Assembly (NCBI GenBank): GCA_964355525.1
Contig: CAYHDY010000002.1
Location: forward strand, 1-53,637
Length of the DNA: 53,637 nt
Origin: XYB2-FULL-45-11 sp964355525
GTDB taxonomy: Bacteria; Patescibacteriota; Patescibacteriia; UBA9934; GWF2-40-263
Direction: 5' to 3'
This document shows, one piece after another, positions 41,739 to 48,333 of the stretch (within the stretch, counting starts at the first letter, position 1; each line of letters begins with the position of its first letter). The notes beneath the pieces were generated by a model, which was not told the DNA's origin, did no database searches, and saw only the letters and a program-made list of their open reading frames with translations. Made by a program: the position numbers and the translations under genes.

Positions 41739-42659
41739 ATGAAACATCTTGATCAACTCATCACGGATTTTCTCGAATATCTTGAGGTGGAACGCGGACG
41801 TTCTCCAAGAACCATTCGTAATTATGATTTTTATTTACGACGATTTTCGGAATTTGCAAAGAACCCGTCGCCGAAGGATGTTACACGCGATCGGATTCAC
41901 GAATATCGTCTTTGGTTGAATCGTCTTCAGGGAGGACATCAACGAGAGCCGCTCTCAAAGAGTACACAGAATTATCATTTGATCGCTCTTCGATCGTTTT
42001 TGAAATATCTTGCGCGACAAGACGTCTCATCCCTTCCATCCGAGCAAATCGAATTATCAAAACAACCGATGCGATCGGTTGAGTTTCTCGAGATCGATGA
42101 ACTCAATCGTCTGCTCGCGGTTCCAATGAAACACGGAGTCGGATTGATTCCGTTTCGCGACAAAGCGATTCTCGAATTGTTGTTTTCGACAGGTCTTCGC
42201 GTCTCCGAACTTTCGAATTTGAAAATCGATTCCGTGAATCTGAAACGCGATGAATTTACCGTGCGCGGAAAAGGCGAGAAAAACCGTTTGGTGTTTTTGT
42301 CATCGACGGCGAAAGAATCTCTGAAAGATTATTTATCAAAACGCCGTGATACATCACCCGCTCTTTTTGTTTCTCACGATCGTGCAAAGAGCGGACGTCA
42401 ATCGTTTGATCCGATTACACCACGATCCATCCAACGAATGGTGGAGCGATACGCACTCGAAGCCGGAATCACAAAACACATTACTCCTCATACACTTCGT
42501 CATACCTTTGCAACCGATTTGTTACTAAATGGTGCGGACATTCGTTCTGTGCAATCCATGCTTGGACACAGTTCGATAACAACAACGCAAATTTATACAC
42601 ACATTACCAACAACCAAATGAAGGATGTGCACAAGAAGTTTCATGGAAAGAGTCAATAA
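41739..42659 (+). CDS. Tyrosine recombinase of the XerC/XerD family
   Basis: The 306-residue protein has the SAM-like N-terminal domain (FLEYLEVERGRSPRTIRNYDFYLRRF) and the catalytic set: Arg in STGLRVSEL, Lys in GKGEKNRLVFL, H-x-x-R in HTLRHTFATDLLL, and His/Tyr in LGHSSITTTQIYTH. It resolves chromosome dimers or integrates elements; its normal length and neighbours favour the former. TATAAT ends about 10 bases before the ATG and there is no SD, so it is probably leaderless. Confidence 0.92.
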   Translation: MKHLDQLITDFLEYLEVERGRSPRTIRNYDFYLRRFSEFAKNPSPKDVTRDRIHEYRLWLNRLQGGHQREPLSKSTQNYHLIALRSFLKYLARQDVSSLPSEQIELSKQPMRSVEFLEIDELNRLLAVPMKHGVGLIPFRDKAILELLFSTGLRVSELSNLKIDSVNLKRDEFTVRGKGEKNRLVFLSSTAKESLKDYLSKRRDTSPALFVSHDRAKSGRQSFDPITPRSIQRMVERYALEAGITKHITPHTLRHTFATDLLLNGADIRSVQSMLGHSSITTTQIYTHITNNQMKDVHKKFHGKSQ

Positions 42660-42694
42660 AAAAACGAACGAGTGTTGAATCGATTCAATGTTAC

Positions 42695-42722
42695 TTGACT
42701 TTTTGAAAAAATCAGGGATACT
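42695..42722 (+). promoter_or_regulatory. Promoter of the transglycosylase-like gene
   Basis: TTGACT (42695-42700), 16-base spacer, GATACT (42717-42722). Confidence 0.65.
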
Positions 42723-42770
42723 GAAACGGCACACACGGTGCTCGTTAAGTTTTTTTCTGAGAGGTTCGTA

Positions 42771-43376
42771 GTGAATGTCTTTTTCTTGCTCGCTGTCCTA
42801 CACAGTTCCGGTTACTGTGATATGGACACACCGAAACAGATTCGCGTTGAACTCAATGCATCGGATCTAACGCACACGCGTCGATTTGAGTCGTCGTCGT
42901 ACAAACAGCGGATCTGTATATACGACGCGTTCGCGCAAAAACAAATCATCACTGCGGCCGACAGACTCGATCTTCCGAGACCGTATCTTGAGAAACAAGC
43001 GTACATGGAGAGAGTGTATGTGCAGGCACAAAAAGCCGGAGCGACAAAACTTCAGATGCGTCGTTTGCACAAGATCGCATACAGAGAGTCGCGCGGAAAT
43101 CCACGCCTGTGCGTTCCGGGCGGCTGCGGTCCGTTTCAGAACGAGGTTCACTCCTTGATTCCGAGACATCTTCGAAGTGTCTATGTTGCCCGCGCCTTCG
43201 TCCGATTTCTGCTCACGAACAAACCCGGTTTCGCCGCGACAACTGCACTCGATCTCCTGCATCGATGCGAACTGTTGTCGAAAGAACACTGGAGCTGCTG
43301 CTACGGCGGCGCGTGGCGACCGGAATGCCGGATCAAATGGGATGAGAACTATCGCGATCGGCAGAACCAAACGTAA
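42771..43376 (+). CDS. Exported protein with a short lytic-transglycosylase-like segment
   Basis: The 201-residue product starts at GTG (42771) after GAGAGG and has a short signal peptide (VNVFFLLAVLHSSGYC). The middle holds LHKIAYRESRGNPRLCVPGGCGPFQNE. ES-x-G-N followed by G-C-G-x-F-Q is the pattern around the catalytic Glu of SLT-type transglycosylases. The rest is rich in Arg and Cys (LLSKEHWSCCYGGAWRPECR), consistent with disulfides outside the cell. The catalytic domain is much smaller than in classical SLTs, so activity is uncertain. Confidence 0.6.
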   Translation: MNVFFLLAVLHSSGYCDMDTPKQIRVELNASDLTHTRRFESSSYKQRICIYDAFAQKQIITAADRLDLPRPYLEKQAYMERVYVQAQKAGATKLQMRRLHKIAYRESRGNPRLCVPGGCGPFQNEVHSLIPRHLRSVYVARAFVRFLLTNKPGFAATTALDLLHRCELLSKEHWSCCYGGAWRPECRIKWDENYRDRQNQT

Positions 43377-43412
43377 AAGCGTCCCGAATTTCGGCACGCT
43401 TCTTTTTTTTAC
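43377..43412 (+). terminator. Terminator after the transglycosylase-like gene
   Basis: AAGCGT...ACGCTT with inner CCGAA/TTCGG, followed by C and eight Ts. Confidence 0.88.
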
Positions 43413-43432
43413 AATAATGATTTGAGTTGAAA

Positions 43433-43502
43433 TCGAACCAGTGACCTTGGACTTTCCGCCAGAGGCGGATCCGCCTCTGGCGGAAGAAGTCCCCTGCTCT
43501 AT
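43433..43502 (-). pseudogene. Broken tRNA-Arg copy, 3' portion, split by a palindrome
   Basis: On the plus strand TCGAACCAGTGACCTTGG and AGAAGTCCCCTGCTCTAT match the intact tRNA-Arg at 43544-43620. The two pieces are separated in the anticodon region by a 32-bp perfect palindrome, and the acceptor 3' half is gone. Confidence 0.75.
43454..43485. repeat. 32-bp perfect palindrome (CCGCCTCTGGCGG type)
   Basis: TTCCGCCAGAGGCGGA and its mirror TCCGCCTCTGGCGGAA abut at GGATCC. It sits inside the tRNA-like fragment, so it looks like an insertion of a mobile or repeated hairpin. Confidence 0.85.
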
Positions 43503-43520
43503 TGCAAGCCGGAGTGAGAG

Positions 43521-43647
43521 AAATAATCAAGAAAGTTTTAGGATGGTGGCCTGGACTGGGGTCGAACCAGTGACCTTGGGCTTAGAAGTCCCCTGCTCTA
43601 TCCAACTGAGCTACCAGGCCATTTCATTAAAACTTTCTTGATTATTT
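43521..43647. repeat. 20-bp inverted repeats flanking tRNA-Arg
   Basis: Bases 43521-43540 (AAATAATCAAGAAAGTTTTA) and 43628-43647 are perfect inverted copies on either side of the intact tRNA. Confidence 0.85.
43544..43620 (-). tRNA. tRNA-Arg (TCT)
   Basis: The minus strand gives acceptor GGCCTGG / CCAGGCC, D-arm TAGCTCAGTTGGATAGAGC, anticodon loop CTTCTAA with TCT, T-arm GGTTCGACCCC, discriminator A and an encoded CCA. Confidence 0.95.
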
Positions 43648-43680
43648 CCGAACGAGGCGATGTAATATCAGCGAAGCGAT

Positions 43681-43701
43681 ATCCAACTGAGCTACCGGGC
43701 C
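43681..43701 (-). pseudogene. Broken tRNA-Arg copy, 5' portion
   Basis: ATCCAACTGAGCTACCGGGCC on the plus strand matches the 5' 21 bases of tRNA-Arg with one change. With the fragment at 43433-43502 it would complete one split tRNA, with the intact tRNA lying between the halves. Confidence 0.7.
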
Positions 43702-43817
43702 ATGATATTTGGAATCTACTTTTTGTTTCCAAGCGAGACGAAGTTGGAAAACTTTCGTAAATATAACTCGAAATGAGGTTTTTGTAAAGGTATCGAACAT
43801 GTTATATTTGATGCACT

Positions 43818-44588
43818 ATGAAATATTTTTTTCCGCATCTTTTGATTCTCGTACTCGGCGTCGGTTCGATCATCTTTGTTTGGAGCGGAACAGCGAATCA
43901 ACTCAGCGTACAACAACAAGCGAACACCTCGACATCCGTCGCATTATCGAATGATGGATACATTGTGAGTACAGATTCGAACACGGATGGAGATGTGTCT
44001 TCCAGTGATTCGGAAAAATTGCAACATCAAACTCCATTTGTGCGATCGAACGATGAGCCAACGAGAGTGAACGGTTCGGGATTTCGTTTAACGGTTCCGA
44101 ATGATTGGATCATCGAAGGATATGATGGAGTTCCGGAAGACGGACAATACGGAAACATGAGTTTTGGAAAAAAGCCGGAGGATGCGTATTTGTCGGACGA
44201 GGCCGTTACAATTAATTTGATGACGTTTTCTCGTCCTGTGGATTTGAAAAAAGAAATTTCGGATCGCAAAATGGTTTCAGAGACGACACGACAATCCATG
44301 GTGGAATATTTTCAAAAAGAAAATCCGAAGATCGGATTATCGACAAAAGATATTTTGCTTTTCGATGAATCGCAAAAACCGATCGGCACGTTCCCAGTTT
44401 ATCGCACAGGATTCCAGTGTTTGAAATCGTGTTATCCGGAAGGATTGCCGCCGACGCGCTACTCGTATTTTGTCGACGCAGGTGAAACGATTTATCAGTT
44501 TGATGTGTTCATGAATACATCGAAAAATACGCCGACGCTTTTGAAAAAGACGGAAGCGGTGATTCGATCATTAGTAATTGAAAAGTAA
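43818..44588 (+). CDS. Lipoprotein-like or membrane-anchored unknown protein
   Basis: The 256-residue product has an N-terminal membrane helix (HLLILVLGVGSIIFVWSG), a Ser/Thr/Asp-rich linker, and a C-terminal domain of mixed strands (FRLTVPNDWIIEGYDG ... YSYFVDAGETIYQFDVFMNTSKN). The pattern resembles the PsbP/DUF1795-like fold seen in several exported bacterial proteins. No catalytic motif is apparent. A TTATAT box lies about 10 bases before the ATG and no SD is seen, again pointing to a leaderless start. Confidence 0.65.
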   Translation: MKYFFPHLLILVLGVGSIIFVWSGTANQLSVQQQANTSTSVALSNDGYIVSTDSNTDGDVSSSDSEKLQHQTPFVRSNDEPTRVNGSGFRLTVPNDWIIEGYDGVPEDGQYGNMSFGKKPEDAYLSDEAVTINLMTFSRPVDLKKEISDRKMVSETTRQSMVEYFQKENPKIGLSTKDILLFDESQKPIGTFPVYRTGFQCLKSCYPEGLPPTRYSYFVDAGETIYQFDVFMNTSKNTPTLLKKTEAVIRSLVIEK

Positions 44589-44594
44589 AAAAAG

Positions 44595-44621
44595 AAAAAT
44601 CGCCGTGCGGCGATTTTTTTG
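44595..44621. terminator. Bidirectional terminator
   Basis: AAAAATCGCC-GTGC-GGCGATTTTTTT; serves gene 43818 (+) and the MBL gene (-). Confidence 0.9.
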
Positions 44622-44666
44622 TTTGAGAAAAATAAAAGACACATCTTGTGAATGTGTCGAGTGTAG

Positions 44667-45602
44667 CTAGAGGTAGAGGATGCCGTCGTTTTCCTTGCGT
44701 TGCACGCAGACGAAGACGTTCGGATTGTCTGCACGCTGTGCGAGCGTGTGGGCGATGTCCGTTACCTCATCATATCCCGCGAGGGGTTCATGATGAATGG
44801 TGCCGATAAGATCTGGCTTTGCTTGCTTGAAATGGACGGCCGCTTCTTCAGGGGTGATGTGTCCCCAATTTGTGCGGTCGACATTGTCCAGTTTTCCGGT
44901 CATACGCGCCATGGAGTACTGCACCTCGCAGTAGGCGAACGTTGCACGATCCGCGAGACGGACGATGTTTTGGCAACGCTCGTCGCCGGGCTTGTACTGG
45001 TGGTCCATGAGTCCTGCAATGACGCGGCCGGCAATTTCGAAGCGATAGCCGAATGAGCGACCTGGGTGGTACATCTCGAGCATGAGCGCTTTGATGTCTC
45101 CGCCGATCGCACACGGCAGCGTGAACGGCACACCGGGTTCCACGATTTGGAACGTCATGTTGGACGGGAACAAAGTCCATTCGAACGGGAAAGCCGGTTG
45201 AACAAGCACTTGGCGTTTGAGATTTTGCTCGATAGTTTCGAGAACTTCTTTGCCGTCGATGTTGGCCATGTGCTTGTAGCCGATGAAGTGAATGTTCACA
45301 CCTTTTATGAAGAACGGAGCAAACGAGGACAGGCCGTCGCGATGATCTCCATGCAAGTGCGAGTACACGATTGTGATGTGCACTTCCCGCTTCTTCATGA
45401 TGTATTCTTGGATGATGTACTGCGCGCATTCGCGAATACCCGTCCCGGAATCCATGATGATGATCTGATCTCCATGCTCGATCGACACGCACGAGGTGTG
45501 ATTGCCGATCCGTGTATCTGACGTCGCATTCGAACCGCGTACGCCCCAGAATTGGACGATGATTGGAACGGCATTTTGCAGACTGGTGAGTGTTTGACGC
45601 AT
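44667..45602 (-). CDS. MBL-fold metal-dependent hydrolase
   Basis: The 311-residue protein belongs to the RNase Z/phosphodiesterase side of the MBL superfamily: QFWGVRGSNATSD at the start, GNHTSCVSIEHGDQIIIMDSGTGI, and the metal-binding HLHGDHRDGL. Further His/Asp (MDHQYKPGDERC, IHHEPL) occupy later metal positions. The start at 45602 follows AGGAGG by seven bases; an ATG two codons upstream is too close to that SD. RNase Z itself is a possible but unproven function. Confidence 0.88.
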   Translation of the reverse strand: MRQTLTSLQNAVPIIVQFWGVRGSNATSDTRIGNHTSCVSIEHGDQIIIMDSGTGIRECAQYIIQEYIMKKREVHITIVYSHLHGDHRDGLSSFAPFFIKGVNIHFIGYKHMANIDGKEVLETIEQNLKRQVLVQPAFPFEWTLFPSNMTFQIVEPGVPFTLPCAIGGDIKALMLEMYHPGRSFGYRFEIAGRVIAGLMDHQYKPGDERCQNIVRLADRATFAYCEVQYSMARMTGKLDNVDRTNWGHITPEEAAVHFKQAKPDLIGTIHHEPLAGYDEVTDIAHTLAQRADNPNVFVCVQRKENDGILYL

Positions 45603-45699
45603 GATCATTCCTCCTGAACATTGAAAACTACTGGCGAAATAAGGAATTTCCTCATTTCAATTGACAACACTTTGTTTTCAACTGAATAAAGGATGCTTG

Positions 45700-45728
45700 A
45701 CCTTAAGATTATTTTTCGGATTTGTCAA
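45700..45728 (-). promoter_or_regulatory. Promoter of the MBL hydrolase gene
   Basis: TTGACA (45723-45728), 17-base spacer, TAAGGT (45700-45705) on the minus strand; the leader is about 90 bases. Confidence 0.7.
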
Positions 45729-45747
45729 GATTAAAGAAGGTTGAATC

Positions 45748-46098
45748 TCAGAATGAGATTTGTAAAATATTGCATTTAACAAGGATGACGAGAACACAGG
45801 TGTAGACAATGGATGCGATCAGATCATTCGTAAACGAACTTGATTTCGTTGCGTCTTGTGCGTTGATTGGTCTAAATTCTGCGACGCCTTTTCGCATACA
45901 CAGAAAACCAAGAAGGTTTGTAAGCCAGTAGATGAGAATCATGGATGGAAAAAACATTACGGGAGAAAAATGACGGACAATCAGTGCTAGGACATAGGAG
46001 ATGGGTATGTTCACAAAGATGTCATCCCACAGAGAAAGGGGTGATAGCAGATACCCTATAAAGAAGAGGACACCGCCTTTTGTGAATTGTTTGTTCAT
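45748..46098 (-). CDS. Small membrane protein, unknown
   Basis: The 116-residue product has three to four hydrophobic segments (FFIGYLLSPLSLWDDIFVNI; VMFFPSMILIYWLTNLLGFL; LIASIVYTCVLVILV). No known family motif is seen. It has no clear SD or terminator and lies downstream of tRNA-His on the same strand. Confidence 0.6.
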   Translation of the reverse strand: MNKQFTKGGVLFFIGYLLSPLSLWDDIFVNIPISYVLALIVRHFSPVMFFPSMILIYWLTNLLGFLCMRKGVAEFRPINAQDATKSSSFTNDLIASIVYTCVLVILVKCNILQISF

Positions 46099-46180
46099 AG
46101 AGGAGATTCCTTTTTGGAACTCTTGCCTTCAGCATACGCGCATAAAAAGATATGCAAATATCGGATGGCGACGATTTGGA

Positions 46181-46214
46181 CAACAAAAAACTCCCGATGA
46201 ATCGGAAGTTTTTT
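46181..46214. terminator. Terminator of tRNA-His
   Basis: AAAAAACTCCCGAT / ATCGGAAGTTTTTT with T-run on the minus strand, directly after the tRNA 3' end. Confidence 0.85.
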
Positions 46215-46215
46215 G

Positions 46216-46291
46216 TGGGGCGGCTAGTGGGAATTGAACCCACACTAGAGGTACCACAAACCCCTGTGATAACCATTTCACCATAGCCGCC
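46216..46291 (-). tRNA. tRNA-His (GTG)
   Basis: Acceptor GCGGCTA / TAGCCGC, anticodon loop TTGTGGT with GTG, T-arm GGTTCAATTCC, C73, encoded CCA, and the extra 5' G (46291) that pairs with C73, which is the identity mark of tRNA-His. Confidence 0.95.
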
Positions 46292-46332
46292 ATCTGTTTG
46301 CGAAAAGAGTATATCGTTGGAATCGAAAAAGA

Positions 46333-47097
46333 TCAAGAGATCTCCACGACGAGCGGTAAATGGTCTGAAACAACATCATCGAGAACACGAAAATCCACAA
46401 CGGGGATATCTGAACTTGCAAGAATATAATCAGCAAACTTCCCTTCTTTTTCGTAGAAGTGACTTCGCGTTGACTTTGCACCGGACTCCTTGAGAAGGTT
46501 TCGCATTCCATCCTCGAGCATCGCTAAACTTTCTGTGTTGATATCAAGATTGAAATCTCCGCAAAGAATTTTTGAACCTTCATGAGCGGACATAGATTTT
46601 CTGACGCGTTCTGATTGCACAAAGCGTTCTTTGCTATCGTCTTTTCCTCGCCCGCTGTGAAAGCCGTGCAGATTAAAAATTGTGAGAGTTGAATCGTGAA
46701 ATGGAATCGTGACGTGCTGTAACAATCGGTTGTAAATTCCGTGTTGAATCATTTCCGGTTCCGCATCGACCTCTTCGTACAATGAAAAAATTTCATCACT
46801 TCCTTGTGATAGGATTTCAATATTTTTTTTGACGAAGATCGCGATTCCATATGGAATAAATTTTTCTTCGTGTGGAACATCGACAGCAACGGCGTGGAAA
46901 CCGTTGTAGTCAGGGAGTGAGGAAGATACTTCCGAATAGATATTTGCAACTCGATCCGTCATGACGGAGTCTCTTGAGATTCCGTTAAAAACTTCTTGGA
47001 AGCAAAATACATCGACATCTTGTGCACTCTTTTTCAAAAATAATTTTAACGGTTCGAGCATTTTTCCTCCCCAAAGATTCAGTGTCATGATTTTCAT
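46333..47097 (-). CDS. Endonuclease/exonuclease/phosphatase-family hydrolase
   Basis: The 254-residue protein has the EEP fold motifs in order: MTLNLWGGK, CFQEVF, NLHGFHSGRG, GDFNLDINT, and SDHLPLVVEI (Asp and His catalytic). Members cleave phosphodiesters or phosphomonoesters in DNA, inositol phosphates or lipids; the substrate is not clear. The start at 47097 matches the fold start. TACAAT ends eight bases before the ATG with no SD, so it is probably leaderless. Confidence 0.88.
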   Translation of the reverse strand: MKIMTLNLWGGKMLEPLKLFLKKSAQDVDVFCFQEVFNGISRDSVMTDRVANIYSEVSSSLPDYNGFHAVAVDVPHEEKFIPYGIAIFVKKNIEILSQGSDEIFSLYEEVDAEPEMIQHGIYNRLLQHVTIPFHDSTLTIFNLHGFHSGRGKDDSKERFVQSERVRKSMSAHEGSKILCGDFNLDINTESLAMLEDGMRNLLKESGAKSTRSHFYEKEGKFADYILASSDIPVVDFRVLDDVVSDHLPLVVEIS

Positions 47098-47162
47098 ACA
47101 TGAGAATTGTAAGCGAATGGAAATAAAGAGACAAGGTGAATAGCGTTTTTGAAATTCATCTC

Positions 47163-47191
47163 TTGACAAAATTGATTTTGATCGGCATACT
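47163..47191 (+). promoter_or_regulatory. Promoter of gene 47237
   Basis: TTGACA (47163-47168), 17-base spacer, CATACT (47186-47191). The leader ends in a GGGGAGAG SD. Confidence 0.8.
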
Positions 47192-47236
47192 AAGCGACAC
47201 TGTCTCAATAAATGGTGGCGGTGGGGAGAGTTGTAC

Positions 47237-48295
47237 ATGAGGGAAGTGTCGCAGTGGTTCGAATCGTTCCATAACAGTCCGCCCATCCCTGTGGAGGGAG
47301 GACATCTCATTTCTTTGCGTGCACCGCTTGCTGTTCTTGCGATGTATGCGTCTGTTCAAGAGTGGAATCCGAACGATGTCGTTGCGATTGGTCAGAATGG
47401 GGCCGTTCCTGATCTGGCGCGTGAAGACCTCGAAGTGCATTTGATTGTGGTTGTCAGTGACCATGACATGGCGGATGTTGCGGGATCGATCGACAAACGG
47501 GTTTTGGACGCCCATATGCTCGGTGATTTCGATTACGCCAACATGATTGCCGGATTCAACAACGGTGTTCGGCTTGTGAACTTCGGCGAAGCGTTCGCCG
47601 CGAATCCGTTTGGAGAGCTCGTCACGGACATGTTCTTCAAGATGTTCTTCAATCACGCGAATCAGCTCAAATTGTCCGAGGACTTGTCTCACGTTCTGCT
47701 TCTCATCGGTCGCGATGGGGATCGGACGTTGTGCGCCAAGATCGCGGGTCGCGAAGACACGTATCGGATGTTGCCGAGTCCGTTTGCGAGCGCGACGGAA
47801 TCGCGTCATGTGGTGGTTGGCAGGAACATCTTGCTCACCGCGGCGTTCGAAGGCAACACGATTTACGGAATCGAGGCGGACTCGCTCGTCGACTATCTCA
47901 CGGACCATGAATCGGTTTTGATGTGGTCGGCTCAGAGGATCGGACACAGCATCGAAGACTTCGCTGTGGTCGACGGTACATCCGATACGGTGATTCTCAC
48001 GCTCGCGGACGGAGAGTTTCGTCTCGCGCCGATGATCGTTCATTTCAACAGGGACAATCTTGCTTTGAGTCCGAGTGTAGTGGAAGGGATTTCTTTCAAG
48101 GATTTTGACAAGGAGATCATTTCCCCTGTCGTGCGTGTTGCGCGCAGCGGTCGGATCGTTCTTGCGGATCGTCGCAACACCTCTGCGTTTTTGCGGTTCG
48201 ATCATCCCTCTTCCTTCGGTTCGAAGTTCGAAAATATGTTCAAACGCACTGTTTCACACCAGCTATCCGCTCAGCGTTCAGTGATCGGAATCTAG
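47237..48295 (+). CDS. Unknown 352-residue protein
   Basis: I recognise no family. The protein is of mixed alpha/beta type with an N-terminal GGHLISLRAPLAVLAMYASVQEW, a long run of regular strands (VHLIVVVSDHDMADVAGSI; HVLLLIGRDGDRTLCAKIAG), and FEGNTIYGIEADSLVDYL. No signal peptide, membrane helix or Cys cluster is seen. The ATG follows GGGGAGAG by six bases. Its promoter and its CCTC...GAGG terminator resemble those of the zinc-ribbon genes at 50.5-51.6 kb, so they may belong to one expression group. Confidence 0.65.
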   Translation: MREVSQWFESFHNSPPIPVEGGHLISLRAPLAVLAMYASVQEWNPNDVVAIGQNGAVPDLAREDLEVHLIVVVSDHDMADVAGSIDKRVLDAHMLGDFDYANMIAGFNNGVRLVNFGEAFAANPFGELVTDMFFKMFFNHANQLKLSEDLSHVLLLIGRDGDRTLCAKIAGREDTYRMLPSPFASATESRHVVVGRNILLTAAFEGNTIYGIEADSLVDYLTDHESVLMWSAQRIGHSIEDFAVVDGTSDTVILTLADGEFRLAPMIVHFNRDNLALSPSVVEGISFKDFDKEIISPVVRVARSGRIVLADRRNTSAFLRFDHPSSFGSKFENMFKRTVSHQLSAQRSVIGI

Positions 48296-48306
48296 AAAGC
48301 CCTCTG

Positions 48307-48333
48307 CCTCGTAAATCTTTGCGAGGTTTTTTT
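48307..48333 (+). terminator. Terminator of gene 47237 (CCTC-GAGG family)
   Basis: CCTCGTAAA-TC-TTTGCGAGG and seven Ts. The same hairpin with paired changes ends gene 50493. Confidence 0.9.

Noticed and set aside
41739..42659. Phage-type integrase using tRNA-Arg as att site
   Set aside because: Sequence length and motifs fit a chromosomal XerC/D, and no phage genes lie nearby. The tRNA rearrangement keeps the idea open but not supported.
43441..43641. Short open frame across tRNA-Arg
   Set aside because: It overlaps the tRNA and repeats and has no coding signals.
47156..48205. Open frame of 349 codons on the minus strand
   Set aside because: Antisense to gene 47237, which has a good promoter, SD and terminator; the minus frame has no SD and a shadow-like composition.
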